Assembly (NCBI RefSeq): GCF_047121295.1
Contig: NZ_CP139447.1
Coordinates: forward strand, 1,178,001 to 1,242,000
Direction: 5' to 3'
Origin: Longispora sp047121295
Lineage (GTDB): Bacteria > Actinomycetota > Actinomycetes > Mycobacteriales > Micromonosporaceae
DNA length: 64,000 nt
Position numbers and translations under genes: made by a program. The stretch's first letter is position 1; every line of letters begins with the position of its first letter. Positions 49,766-58,575 of this stretch are shown here, in pieces. The notes beneath the pieces are model-generated. The model was not told the origin of the DNA. It made no database searches and saw only the letters and a program-made list of their open reading frames with translations.

Positions 49766-52700
49766 CCCTGACCAGGGGGAACGGCAATGTCTCCCGGATG
49801 GACTTCCCGGTCAGCAGCATCACGAGCCGGTCCACGCCCAGCCCCAGCCCGCCGGTCGGCGGCATCGCGTACTCCAGGGCGGTCAGGAAGTCCTCGTCGA
49901 TCTCCATGGCCTCCGGATCGCCCCCGGCCGCCAGCAGCGACTGCTCCGTCAACCTCCGGCGCTGCTCCACCGGGTCGATCAGCTCCGAGTACGCCGTCCC
50001 CAGCTCGGTGCCGAACGCCACCAGGTCCCAGCGCTCCGCGAGCCGGGGGTCGTCGCGGTGCGGCCGGGTCAGCGGGGACACCTCGGTGGGGAAGTCGGTG
50101 TAGAAGGTCGGGGCGGTGGTCTTCTCCTCGACCAGGCGCTCGTACATCTCCAGGACCAGCTGGCCCCGGTTCCACTGCGGATTCATCGGCACCCCGGCGG
50201 CCTGGCACAGCTTGCGCAGGACCGGCAGCTCGGTGTCGGCGGTGACCTCCTCGCCGAGCGCCGCCGAGATCGCGGTGTTCACCGGCACCACGGGCCAGTC
50301 GCCGGCCAGGTCCCGCCCGCCGATCACGAGGGAGCCGTTCGCGGCCAGGCAGGCGTTCTGGATCAGGTCCTGGGCGAGTACCCGCATGGAGTGGTAGTCG
50401 GCGTACGCCTGGTACGCCTCCAGGATCGTGAACTCCGGGTTGTGCTTGAACGACACGCCCTCGTTGCGGAACGTCCGGCCCAGCTCGAACACCTTCTCCA
50501 CGCCGCCGACCGCGAGCCGCTTGAGGTACAGCTCGGGGGCGATCCGCAGGTACAGGTCCATGTCGTAGGCGTTCATGTGCGTCCGGAACGGCCGGGCGTT
50601 GGCCCCGCCGTGCACGGCCTGCAACATGGGCGTCTCGACCTCCAGGTAGCCCTGGCCGATGAGCGTGGTCCGCAGGCTGTGCACGGCCGCGCTGCGGGCG
50701 GTGAGGATCCGCCGGGTGTCCGGGTTGACCGCCAGGTCCAGGTAGCGCTGCCGGACGGCGGCCTCGCCGGCCAGCCCGTGCCGCTTGTCCGGCAGCGGGC
50801 GCAGGCACTTGGCTGTCAGCGTCCAGTCCTCGACGAGCACGGACAGCTCGCCCTTGCGGGTGGTGACCACCTCGCCCGTGACGCCGACGTGGTCGCCCAG
50901 GTCGATGTCGGCGCCCCAGGTGCCGCTCGCCGGGGCGGTGAGCATCAGCTGCACGTCGCCGGTCCAGTCCCGCAGCCGGGCGAAGCACACCCCGCCGTGG
51001 TCGCGGAGCAGCAGGATCCGGCCCGCGAGCGACACCCGCTCGCCGGTGGCGGCGTCCGGGGCCAGCCCGGCGAACCTGGTCACCACGTCGGCGCACGTCG
51101 CGGTCCGGTCGAAGCCCAGCGGGTACGGGTCGCGCCCCTCCCCGCGCAGCCGGTCCACCTTCGCGATCCGGACCAGCGTCTGCTCGCCGTACACCGGGCC
51201 GCACGGGGCCGGGGCGGCTGCGAGGGGTGCCACGTCGTGCACGTCGCGTTCGGCGCTCACGTCGCGGCGGCCCCGGTTGAACAGCTGCGGCAGGCTGGGC
51301 ACGGTCACGAAGCCCTCGGCGATGCCGAACGCGATCGAGATCCGGATCAGCTCCCGGCGCTCGGCGAAGCAGACGAACCGGGGCACCCATTCCGGGTGGT
51401 ACTTGGCGTTGGACCGGTACAGCGACTCCAGCTGGTACCACCGGGAGAAGAACAGCAGCGTCTTGCGCCACAGCAGCAGGATCGGGCCGGCGCCGATCCG
51501 GCCGCCCTCGTCGAACACGGAGCGGAACATCGCGAAGTTCAGCGACACCCGGTCCACGCCCAGCCCGGGGCAGGCGGCCATCAGCGAGGCCACCATGAAC
51601 TCCATCAGCCCGTTGTCGGCCTCGCGGTCCCGGCGCATCAGGTCCAGGGACAGGCCGCGCGCGCCCCACGGGCTCAGCGACAGCAGGGCCGTCTCGTTGC
51701 CCTCGGCGTCGAGGCACTCGACCAGCACGCACCGGTTGTCCACCGGGTCGCCGAGCCGGCCCAGGGCCATCGAGAAGCCGCGCTCGGTCTCGGTGTCGCG
51801 CCACCGCGCGGCCAGGGTGAGGATCCGGGCCATCTCGGCCTGGCTGATGTCGGCGTGCCGGCGGATCCTGGCCGTGTAGCCGGCCCGCTCGACCCGGTTC
51901 ACGGCCTGGCGGACCACCCGCATGTCCCGGCCGTCCAGGCTGAACCGACCGGCGTGCAGGATCGCCTCGTCGCCGAGTTCCAAGACCCGGAGACCCGCTC
52001 TCTTGTACGCCGTCGCGCCCTCCTCGCTGGCGCCCATCACGGCCGTGGTCCACGCGTGCGCCTCGGCCTCCTTCAGCCACTCCTCGATCGCGTGCCCCCA
52101 GGCCTCGGGGTCGCCGATCGGGTCGGCGCTGGCCAGGGACACCCCGGCGACCACCCGGTACGTGACGGCGGCCTTCCCGCTGGGGGAGAAGATGGCCACC
52201 TTGTCGCGCCGGGTGGCGAAGTAGCCCAGGGAGTCGCGTTCGCCGTGCTCGGCGAGGAGCTGGCGCAGCCGGCGCTCGTCCTCCGCCGGCAGCACGGCGG
52301 CGGCCCGTTGCGAGCGGAACAGGGTGAACATCGCCGCGAACAGCGCGACGGCCCCGAGCAGACCGACCGTGAAGTTGACCCAGGGCGGCGCGCCGCCGCT
52401 CCGGCCGAAGTCCAGCTTGACCGCCCCGCCGAACACCTTCTCCATGGTCCAGCTGAACCGGTCCCGGCTGCCTTCGAGCGTGCCGGGGAAGGTCGTGACC
52501 AGCAGGTACCCGGCACCGGTGAACAGGACCGCCAGCGCGCCGAACACGACGATGGCCTTGCGCAGGCTGGCCGTCTGCACGCTGGCGTAGAACTGGTGCT
52601 TCGCCCGGGTCAGGACGGCGACGGCGACCGTGGCGAGCAGCGCGTTGACGGCCGTGGCGTACGGGAGATATGCCGGGACCTTGCCGAATTCGACCAGATC

Positions 52701-53027
52701 CTGGTAGAAGAACACCATCCACAGGCCGAGGAACGCGTCCAGGAAGATCTGGACGGCGAAGTAGCCGAGCAGCAGCCAGTACGCGACCCGCTTACGCCGG
52801 GACACCGCCGCGGCGAGCACCCCGATGAACAGCGCGTACGCCAGGTTCGGCGGGGCCGGCACGAAGACCCGCTCGATGGTCTGCCGGACGCCGTACACCC
52901 GTTCGCGGAGGACGAGGCTGAGGGCCATCAACGCGCAGAGCACCGCGAGCACGGTCAGTACGGTCGCGAACACGCTGGGCACACTGCGGGTCCAGCCGGA
53001 GCGATTCTCCGTGGCCTGGGTTGCCAC
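49749..53027 (-). CDS. lysX: Bifunctional lysyl-phosphatidylglycerol synthase / lysyl-tRNA synthetase
   Basis: 1092 residues. An N-terminal membrane region with about six helices (1-250) and an MprF-type aminoacyl-transfer domain (about 255-610, containing GLSLDLMRRDREADNGLMEF) are fused to an OB-fold (about 690-790) and a class II lysyl-tRNA synthetase core with FRNEGVSFKHNPEFTILEAY and GGLGLGVDRLVMLLTGK. It makes Lys-tRNA and attaches Lys to phosphatidylglycerol, reducing surface charge and protecting against cationic peptides, as in mycobacterial LysX. The GTG at 53027 has GGGGGG upstream. A housekeeping LysRS is presumably elsewhere. Confidence 0.95.
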   Translation of the reverse strand: MATQATENRSGWTRSVPSVFATVLTVLAVLCALMALSLVLRERVYGVRQTIERVFVPAPPNLAYALFIGVLAAAVSRRKRVAYWLLLGYFAVQIFLDAFLGLWMVFFYQDLVEFGKVPAYLPYATAVNALLATVAVAVLTRAKHQFYASVQTASLRKAIVVFGALAVLFTGAGYLLVTTFPGTLEGSRDRFSWTMEKVFGGAVKLDFGRSGGAPPWVNFTVGLLGAVALFAAMFTLFRSQRAAAVLPAEDERRLRQLLAEHGERDSLGYFATRRDKVAIFSPSGKAAVTYRVVAGVSLASADPIGDPEAWGHAIEEWLKEAEAHAWTTAVMGASEEGATAYKRAGLRVLELGDEAILHAGRFSLDGRDMRVVRQAVNRVERAGYTARIRRHADISQAEMARILTLAARWRDTETERGFSMALGRLGDPVDNRCVLVECLDAEGNETALLSLSPWGARGLSLDLMRRDREADNGLMEFMVASLMAACPGLGVDRVSLNFAMFRSVFDEGGRIGAGPILLLWRKTLLFFSRWYQLESLYRSNAKYHPEWVPRFVCFAERRELIRISIAFGIAEGFVTVPSLPQLFNRGRRDVSAERDVHDVAPLAAAPAPCGPVYGEQTLVRIAKVDRLRGEGRDPYPLGFDRTATCADVVTRFAGLAPDAATGERVSLAGRILLLRDHGGVCFARLRDWTGDVQLMLTAPASGTWGADIDLGDHVGVTGEVVTTRKGELSVLVEDWTLTAKCLRPLPDKRHGLAGEAAVRQRYLDLAVNPDTRRILTARSAAVHSLRTTLIGQGYLEVETPMLQAVHGGANARPFRTHMNAYDMDLYLRIAPELYLKRLAVGGVEKVFELGRTFRNEGVSFKHNPEFTILEAYQAYADYHSMRVLAQDLIQNACLAANGSLVIGGRDLAGDWPVVPVNTAISAALGEEVTADTELPVLRKLCQAAGVPMNPQWNRGQLVLEMYERLVEEKTTAPTFYTDFPTEVSPLTRPHRDDPRLAERWDLVAFGTELGTAYSELIDPVEQRRRLTEQSLLAAGGDPEAMEIDEDFLTALEYAMPPTGGLGLGVDRLVMLLTGKSIRETLPFPLVRVTGRS

Positions 53028-53117
53028 AATCCCCCCGAAAAGTAAGGGTCACGTGAAGTCTGGTCATCGTCCAACGTACTGGTCCGCCCGTCCCGGAGCG
53101 CCCCCCGGGTCGCCGGC

Positions 53118-53123
53118 TACCGT
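53118..53123 (+). promoter_or_regulatory. -10 box, leaderless start of TVP38-type gene
   Basis: TACCGT, then 6 nt, then the ATG at 53130. Confidence 0.45.
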
Positions 53124-53129
53124 GGGTCC

Positions 53130-53870
53130 ATGCAGCTGTTACGCCGCCCGGCGACCCGGTTTGCCCTACTTCTGGTGGGGCTGGCCGTGCTCGGTGGGCT
53201 CGTCGCGCTGTACGGGCCGCCGGACGCCGCGGCCATCGACGCGTACATCACGAGCAGCGGCCGGGCCGCCCCGCTCGTCGCCGTGCTCGGCACCACGGTG
53301 CTCACCCTCGCTATGGTGCCCCGCACCGTGCTGGCCTTCGTCGGCGGCCTGCTGTTCGGCGCCCTGGCCGGCGGCCTCTACGTCCTGATCGGCGCGCTGA
53401 TCGGCGCGGCCCTGGGCTTCGCGGCCGGCCGGCTGCTCGGCCGGGACTTCGTGGCCGCCCGGTCGGCGTCCCGCGCGGACGGCCGGCTCGCCCGGCTCGA
53501 CGCCTGGCTCGGCCGCCGGGGCGTGTTCGGCGTGCTCGCCGTCCGGCTGGTGCCGCTGGCCCCGTACGGGCTGATGAGCTACGCCTTCGGCACCACCGGC
53601 ACCCGGTTCCGGGACTTCCTCGCCGGCAGCGCGCTGGGCGCGACCCCGACCAGCCTGGGGTACGCGGCCGTGGGCGCCGCCGCCCTCACCGCCAGCCCCA
53701 CGGCGCTCGCCGTCGGGGCCGGGGTGCTCGGGCTGCTGATGCTCGCCGGCACCTGGGCGGCCGGCTGGGCCCGGACCCGGCTCGGGGTCCCCGGCGCGTC
53801 GGTCCCGGCCGTCGCGGTCGGCGCGGACGTCGACGCGGTCAGCCCCGCCGGAGCTCCACCCCGCCCGTGA
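53130..53870 (+). CDS. TVP38/TMEM64 (DedA-like) membrane protein
   Basis: 246 residues with about six membrane segments. The conserved core is FVGGLLFGALAGGLYVLIGA, a G-x-x-x-G run (GAALGFAAGRLLGRDF) and LVPLAPYGLMSYAFGTTG, the signature of the VTT/SNARE-associated Golgi domain. Members move or flip lipids across membranes or act in membrane homeostasis. The C-terminal 30 residues are a Pro/Ala tail. The ATG at 53130 follows TACCGT by 6 nt. Overlaps the next gene (minus strand) by 32 bp. Confidence 0.88.
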   Translation: MQLLRRPATRFALLLVGLAVLGGLVALYGPPDAAAIDAYITSSGRAAPLVAVLGTTVLTLAMVPRTVLAFVGGLLFGALAGGLYVLIGALIGAALGFAAGRLLGRDFVAARSASRADGRLARLDAWLGRRGVFGVLAVRLVPLAPYGLMSYAFGTTGTRFRDFLAGSALGATPTSLGYAAVGAAALTASPTALAVGAGVLGLLMLAGTWAAGWARTRLGVPGASVPAVAVGADVDAVSPAGAPPRP

Positions 53871-54051
53871 TGGACAGCTCGTCGAGCAGGTCGGCGAGAT
53901 CCAACGCGGTCAGATCGGCGACATTGACGGATACCACCCGATGGGTGGGGTATTCGCTGGTCGGCTCGCCGTCCCCGAGGAGGATGACCGGGTTTGTCGC
54001 CGCGAACGTCGGGTGGAGCTGTGGTCGGTCCACGAATCGAATTTTGACCAT
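53839..54051 (-). CDS. Small conserved hypothetical protein
   Basis: 70 residues: VKIRFVDRPQLHPTFAATNP near the start, a Gly/Asp loop (VILLGDGEPTSEYPTH), then VNVADLTALDLADLLDELSI. The ATG at 54051 has AGAGGG 3 nt upstream. It is divergent from the ABC gene at 54070 and its end overlaps the TVP38 gene by 32 bp, tail to tail. Not recognised; it looks like a compact alpha/beta domain. Confidence 0.65.
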   Translation of the reverse strand: MVKIRFVDRPQLHPTFAATNPVILLGDGEPTSEYPTHRVVSVNVADLTALDLADLLDELSITGGVELRRG

Positions 54052-54069
54052 GCCCTCTACAGTAGTTCC

Positions 54070-54972
54070 ATGCCACTGACCATCGAGGTCGAAGACATCC
54101 GTAAGTACTACAAGGACGTCCGTGCCGTCGACGGCGTGTCCTTCGCCGTGGAGGAGGGCGAGTTCTTCGGCATCCTCGGGCCGAACGGGGCGGGCAAGAC
54201 CACCACCCTGGAGATCATCGAGGGCCTGCGGGCCGCTGACTCCGGGAGCGTGCGGGTCCTCGGCGAGTCCCCGTGGCCCCGCAACCCGAAGCTGCTGCCC
54301 CGGATCGGCGTCCAGTTGCAGGCCTCGGCGTTCTTCGACCGGCAGACCACCCGCGAACAGATCCGCACCTTCGCCGCCCTCTACGGCGTGCCGCCGAAGC
54401 GGGCCGACGAGATGCTGGAGACCGTCGGGCTGGGGGAAAAGGCCGATGTGCGGACGGAGAAGCTGTCCGGTGGCCAGATGCAGCGGCTGTCGATCGCGTG
54501 CGCGCTCGTCCACGGCCCCGACCTGGTCTTCCTCGACGAGCCCACGGCGGCGTTGGACCCGCAGGCCCGCCGTAACCTGTGGGACCTGCTGCGCGAGATC
54601 AACGCCCAGGGCCGCACCGTCGTGCTCACCACGCACTACATGGACGAGGCCGAGATCCTCTGCGACCGGGTGGCCGTCATGGACCACGGCCGGATCCTGG
54701 AGCTCGGCCCGCCGTCCGCGCTGATCCGCGACCTGGACAGCCCGACCCGGATCACGATCGAGTCCGGGCTGCTCACCGAGGCGGCCGCCGGCGAGTTGGC
54801 CGCCGTGGACCGGGTCGTCGACGACGGCGCGACGCTCACCCTGGAGACCCGCGAGCCGGCGACCGTGCTCGTCGCGCTCGCCGAACGCGACGCGCTGCGC
54901 GGCCTGCAGGCGCAGGGCGCGACCCTGGAGGACGTGTTCCTCAACCTGACCGGACGGGAGTACAGGGCGTGA
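54070..54972 (+). CDS. ABC transporter ATP-binding protein (DrrA-like)
   Basis: 300 residues with Walker A GPNGAGKTTTLEIIEG, signature LSGGQMQRLSIACALV, Walker B LVFLDEPTAALDPQARR and a His switch in TTHYMDEAEILC. The C-terminal tail ends LEDVFLNLTGREYRA, typical of daunorubicin-resistance-type ATPases. The GTG/TGA overlap with the next gene couples it to the permease. Exports an unknown compound. Confidence 0.92.
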   Translation: MPLTIEVEDIRKYYKDVRAVDGVSFAVEEGEFFGILGPNGAGKTTTLEIIEGLRAADSGSVRVLGESPWPRNPKLLPRIGVQLQASAFFDRQTTREQIRTFAALYGVPPKRADEMLETVGLGEKADVRTEKLSGGQMQRLSIACALVHGPDLVFLDEPTAALDPQARRNLWDLLREINAQGRTVVLTTHYMDEAEILCDRVAVMDHGRILELGPPSALIRDLDSPTRITIESGLLTEAAAGELAAVDRVVDDGATLTLETREPATVLVALAERDALRGLQAQGATLEDVFLNLTGREYRA

Positions 54973-56021
54973 AGGGCAGTTTCGCCGCGCTCGCCAGCGC
55001 CATGGTCCGCGCCTTCGTGCGCGACCGCACCGCCATGTTCTTCACCCTGCTCTTCCCGCTGATGTTCCTCGTCGTGTTCGGCGGGATCTTCAAGGACGCC
55101 GGGGTGTCCAAGTCCAAGGTGATCGAGGTCGGCCAGGTGGCGGTCCTCGACAACGCGCCGCCGGGGGCGTTCGACCAGGTCCTGAAGATCACGAAGCAGG
55201 AGGACCTGGCCAAGGCGCTGGAGGCCGTCCGGCAGGGCGACTACGCGGCGGCGATCGAGGCCGACGGCGACAAGCTCGTCGTGCACTACTCGGCGGCCGA
55301 CCAGGTCCGGGCCGGGGTGGTGCGCGGCGTGCTGCAGTCCGTGGTGGACAGCGCGAACCGCGCCGGTACCCCCGAGCGGTTCACCCTGGCCACGGAGCAG
55401 GTCGAGGACAAGTCCCTCAAGTCGATCCAGTACTTCACGCCGGGCCTGCTGTCCTGGGCCATCTCGATCGGCGCGACCTTCGGGGCCGGGTTGACCCTGG
55501 TCGAGTGGCGGCAGAAGAAGATCCTCCGCCGGCTGCGGCTGTCCCCGGTGCGCACGTCCACGATCGTCGGCGCCCGGGTGGTCGTCAGCGCGGGGGTCGC
55601 CCTGGCCCAGCTCGCCATCTTCATCGGCGTCGCCTCGTTGCCCTTCTTCGGGCTCAAGCTCTCGCACAACTGGTGGCTGTCGATCCCGATGGTGCTGTGC
55701 GGCACGCTGGCGTTCATGTCGATCGGGCTGGTCGCGGGGGCCGTGGCCAAGACCGCCGAGTCGGCGAACGCGATCGTGCAGCTCATCGTCATGCCGATGG
55801 CGTTCCTGTCCGGGGCGTTCTTCCCGCTGGACAACGCGCCGGGCTGGCTGAAGAGCGTCGCGAACCTGCTCCCGATGCGGCACCTGGTCACCGGCCTGCA
55901 GGACGCGCTCGTCCGGGACCAGCCGATCGTGAGCGTGCTGGCGCCGATGGGGATCCTGCTCGGCTTCGCGGCGGTGCTCACCCTGGTCGCGACCCGGCTG
56001 TTCAAGTGGGACGACGTCTGA
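54969..56021 (+). CDS. ABC-2 type transporter permease (DrrB-like)
   Basis: 350 residues: one membrane helix near residue 20 (FFTLLFPLMFLVVFGGIFKD), an extracytoplasmic loop to about 150, then five more segments including ISIGATFGAGLTLVEWRQ and LAQLAIFIGVASLPFFGL, and the permease motif SANAIVQLIVMPMAFLSGAF. GTG overlaps the ATPase stop by 4 nt (GTGA). Together they form a complete exporter. Confidence 0.92.
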   Translation: MKGSFAALASAMVRAFVRDRTAMFFTLLFPLMFLVVFGGIFKDAGVSKSKVIEVGQVAVLDNAPPGAFDQVLKITKQEDLAKALEAVRQGDYAAAIEADGDKLVVHYSAADQVRAGVVRGVLQSVVDSANRAGTPERFTLATEQVEDKSLKSIQYFTPGLLSWAISIGATFGAGLTLVEWRQKKILRRLRLSPVRTSTIVGARVVVSAGVALAQLAIFIGVASLPFFGLKLSHNWWLSIPMVLCGTLAFMSIGLVAGAVAKTAESANAIVQLIVMPMAFLSGAFFPLDNAPGWLKSVANLLPMRHLVTGLQDALVRDQPIVSVLAPMGILLGFAAVLTLVATRLFKWDDV

Positions 56022-56101
56022 TCGCGGTCGGCACCGGTCCGGCCGGGTAGAACGGGCGCGGACGGGGCCCGGCCGACGAAGGACAAGCCACGGGTCCAGG
56101 G

Positions 56102-56281
56102 TCAGGCCGGGCGGTGCCGGATCCGCTCCTCGACGGCCAGCAGGCCGGCCCGGAGCGTGTCGGCCGCCTCGGAGAACCGGCCCTCCGCCAGCAACTCGTC
56201 GGCCAACTGTCGATAGTGGCGGGCCAGCTCCCTGGGCACGGCGCCGCCATCGACGCTGTTGGTGCCCCCGCCGGCTGACAT
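56102..56281 (-). CDS. Small helical hypothetical protein
   Basis: 59 residues. It reads MSAGGGTNSVDGG, then a charged helical region (VPRELARHYRQLADELLAEG, RFSEAADTLRAGLLAVEERI). No Shine-Dalgarno sequence, but TACACT lies 6 nt before the ATG, the leaderless arrangement seen at many other genes here, which supports reality of this short frame. Located between the exporter and the STAS gene, transcribed leftward. Function unknown. Confidence 0.6.
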   Translation of the reverse strand: MSAGGGTNSVDGGAVPRELARHYRQLADELLAEGRFSEAADTLRAGLLAVEERIRHRPA

Positions 56282-56287
56282 GGCTTG

Positions 56288-56293
56288 AGTGTA
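56288..56293 (-). promoter_or_regulatory. -10 box, leaderless start of 59-residue gene
   Basis: TACACT on the minus strand, 6 nt before the ATG at 56281. Confidence 0.45.
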
Positions 56294-56333
56294 CGGAAGT
56301 TCACGCTTCAGTAAAGAGGTCAGTTTTCAAGGG

Positions 56334-56720
56334 CTAGACGGGTGAATCTTCTGCCCGGTCGGAGAGTGTGGACCGCGAACGGGGGACCAGCTGCTGGCTC
56401 GGGGGCGTCGGCGGGCAGAGCAGATCGCGCACCCCGACGGCGGTGAGCACCCGGTCGACGAGCGCGTTCTGGTTGTGCACCGAGAAATCGATGCCCATCT
56501 GGCGACTGATCCGGTACGCCACGACGAGGATGCCGATGCCCGTGGAGTCCAGCAGCGTGACCCGGGCGAGGTCGACCCGGATCCGGGTGGGACTCAGCTG
56601 GTCGATGGCCTCGGAGATGGCGGCCCGCAGGTCAGGGGCCGTCGCATAGTCGATCTCACCGGAGACGGTGACCAGAATCTGTCGACCCCCGAGGTCAGCA
56701 ACGTCGACCGCAAACGTCAT
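56334..56720 (-). CDS. STAS-domain anti-anti-sigma factor
   Basis: 128 residues. The segment VTLLDSTGIGILVVAYRISR contains the phospho-acceptor Ser in D-S-T-G-I-G, the SpoIIAA/RsbV hallmark. It likely binds an RsbW-type anti-sigma factor and frees a stress sigma factor; the RsbW-like protein at 22316-22711 is a possible partner. The C-terminal 20 residues are polar. The ATG at 56720 has GGGGAG about 7 nt upstream. The gene stands alone. Confidence 0.88.
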   Translation of the reverse strand: MTFAVDVADLGGRQILVTVSGEIDYATAPDLRAAISEAIDQLSPTRIRVDLARVTLLDSTGIGILVVAYRISRQMGIDFSVHNQNALVDRVLTAVGVRDLLCPPTPPSQQLVPRSRSTLSDRAEDSPV

Positions 56721-56886
56721 CCCGTGCTCCCCGGGCGTTGAGGGTGAGTCTTTGTTCAGCCACACCAGCGTAGCCTCGGTATGGGCAAACGTGCCCGTTA
56801 CCGCTCCGACAGCCACGATCATGCCAGTCGGCGCCCGGATATACCAGTCGTGAATCGTATATTACGTACTTTCCACAAAAATTGGT

Positions 56887-56925
56887 CCCACCCGGACGGT
56901 GTGAACATACCATCGCCCGGGTGGG
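56887..56925. terminator. Hairpin after membrane-anchored protein gene
   Basis: CCCACCCGG (56887-56895) pairs with CCGGGTGGG (56917-56925) across a 21-nt loop, ending 9 nt from the minus-strand stop at 56934. The region from here to the STAS start otherwise holds only AT-rich promoter-like sequence. Confidence 0.5.
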
Positions 56926-56933
56926 AGCCTTCG

Positions 56934-57680
56934 TTACCGGTTCATCCGCAGGCGGGGGGCGAACACGACCAGCCCGAGCGCGGCGAGCGCCACGAGCCAC
57001 GGCCAGGTCGGGGAACCGTCCCCGGCAGACTCGCCGTAACCGCCGGCCTTGCCCGCCTTGTCGTACGCGGAGCCGGGCAGCTTGTCGGCGTACCGCTTGT
57101 TCACGAGCTTCTGGTAGGCCGCCAGGCTCACCCCGTCGCCGACGGAGCCCCGGGCGTCGGCGTTGAGCGGGGTGACCCGGTCGCCGCGCAGGACGTACCA
57201 CGCGTTGATCTGCGGCTCCTTGAACACCGTGCCGCCGGCCCCGGCGAGGGCGTAGTCGACCTCCTCGGCTCCTTCGGCGATGTTCACCACCGTCCACGCG
57301 CCACTCTGCTTCGCCGTCCACACCGAGGCGGTCCGGCCGTCGCTGGCGACCGCCTTCGTCGCGATCATGTCGGTGACGGCCACGGCCGCCGAGGCCGACT
57401 TCACGAAGGCCGGGTTCAGCGAGTACACGGCAACGGAGTCGCCGACGACCGTCGGTGCCGCGTCCGCCGCCCGTGCGGCGAGGTCAGCGCCCTGGGGGTT
57501 GCGACCGTTGGCCGCGAAGAACCGGCCGACCTCCGACAGGCTGCCGGAGGTGGCCTGCCGGGCCGCCGCGAGGTCCGCCGCCGACGGGGCCGACACGCCG
57601 GGAGCCGCCGAGGCGGGGCTCGCGACCAGAAGAGCCAGGACCGCGCCCGCTCCCACCAGTACCAGTCTGGGCATGTTCAT
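56934..57680 (-). CDS. Secreted protein with C-terminal membrane anchor
   Basis: 248 residues. A signal peptide (about 1-26, VLVGAGAVLALLVASPASA) leads to a mixed alpha/beta domain (about 30-215), and a final helix (SPTWPWLVALAALGLVVFA) with a short basic tail (PRLRMNR) anchors it. The stop-transfer order and LPGSA motif look like, but do not match, a sortase substrate. The ATG at 57680 is preferred because GAGGTG lies 6 nt upstream; a GTG at 57689 lies within the same site. It follows the papain-like protease gene by 10 nt. No family recognised. Confidence 0.72.
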   Translation of the reverse strand: MNMPRLVLVGAGAVLALLVASPASAAPGVSAPSAADLAAARQATSGSLSEVGRFFAANGRNPQGADLAARAADAAPTVVGDSVAVYSLNPAFVKSASAAVAVTDMIATKAVASDGRTASVWTAKQSGAWTVVNIAEGAEEVDYALAGAGGTVFKEPQINAWYVLRGDRVTPLNADARGSVGDGVSLAAYQKLVNKRYADKLPGSAYDKAGKAGGYGESAGDGSPTWPWLVALAALGLVVFAPRLRMNR

Positions 57681-57690
57681 GGTGTTCACC

Positions 57691-58335
57691 TCACAGGCCG
57701 ATCTGGTAGAGGGAGTGGGTCCAGAAGAAGGAGTTGTTGTTGACGTAGTAACTGTGCGTGCCCCAGTTGTAGCGGGTGCTCGAACCCCACGGGTTGCCCC
57801 AGTAGACCCAGCTGTTGGCCGTGTCGTACCCGTAGATGTCCATCATGTGGCCGCCGCCGGACTGCCACTCGATCCTGGTCATGACCGGGCGGTTGGCGTT
57901 GATCTCGGTCTGTACGGTGCTGTAGTACAGGTAGCCCGAGACGTAGCGGCCGGTGCTGATCCCGATCGCGTAGAACGCCGTCTGGTCGTTGGCGAGGCTG
58001 GCCTGGTTGTTCGGGCAGCTCGAGTTCATCGAGCGGTTGAACGCCAGGTTGCAGAACTGGTTCTGGCTGTAGTTGTAGCCGTAGTACGCCGCCACGGTGT
58101 TGCCGGACGCCGCCCAGCACCAGTTCGAGTACTGCTGCGCCTGCATCGTGATGTTCAGCCGCTTCGCGGCCAGGAGGCCGGCGGGGGCCGAGACGGACTG
58201 GCCGCTGGCGGCCGAGGGGCTGCTGCCGGACGTGGAGGCGGAGGCTGCTGAGGGAACAGCCACCGCCGCCAGGAGTGCGACCGAGAGTGCCGCCGCACGT
58301 GCCCACTGTGTGGGACCGCGGGTCAGGGAATTCAT
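57691..58335 (-). CDS. Secreted papain-like cysteine protease
   Basis: 214 residues with a signal peptide (about 1-34). QYSNWCWAASGNTVAAYYGY contains the nucleophile Cys in the Q-x5-C-W-A-A pattern, GGGHMMDIYGYD gives the His, and YWGNPWGSSTRYNWG supplies the Asn, the C39-like/papain fold arrangement. The ATG at 58335 has AAGGAG 5 nt upstream. In an operon with a membrane-anchored protein that may be a partner or inhibitor, and divergent from an XRE regulator. Confidence 0.85.
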   Translation of the reverse strand: MNSLTRGPTQWARAAALSVALLAAVAVPSAASASTSGSSPSAASGQSVSAPAGLLAAKRLNITMQAQQYSNWCWAASGNTVAAYYGYNYSQNQFCNLAFNRSMNSSCPNNQASLANDQTAFYAIGISTGRYVSGYLYYSTVQTEINANRPVMTRIEWQSGGGHMMDIYGYDTANSWVYWGNPWGSSTRYNWGTHSYYVNNNSFFWTHSLYQIGL

Positions 58336-58471
58336 ATCCGCTCCTTGAGGGGTAGGAGACCTGCTGTCCGCACACGATCTCCCCGCCGGCCCCCGGAGAC
58401 AACAGCACTGTGTCGAGCAGCGGGAACTCAGTGAATTGGGCACGCTCAGGGGTGGCTTTCAGGTGACAGTG

Positions 58472-58487
58472 CTGTGAACATTCACAG
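58472..58487. promoter_or_regulatory. Inverted repeat in divergent protease / XRE promoter
   Basis: CTGTGA-ACAT-TCACAG has 6-bp perfect arms and lies 137 bp before the protease ATG and 89 bp before the XRE ATG. Spacing is 2 bp shorter than a CRP site. A plausible operator for the adjacent XRE regulator. Confidence 0.4.
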
Positions 58488-58575
58488 ATAGCGAAGCATG
58501 GGCGGTCACCCCCTCGGCCGGCCGTGCGGAGCCGACTGTCGATCGACCTTCACCCCTGACGCTGGGGAGGCGCAC

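Noticed and set aside
57020..57080. LPGSA motif as a sortase signal in the anchored protein
   Set aside because: It does not match LPxTG or LAxTG forms and lies about 25 residues from the anchor, so a plain membrane anchor is the better reading.
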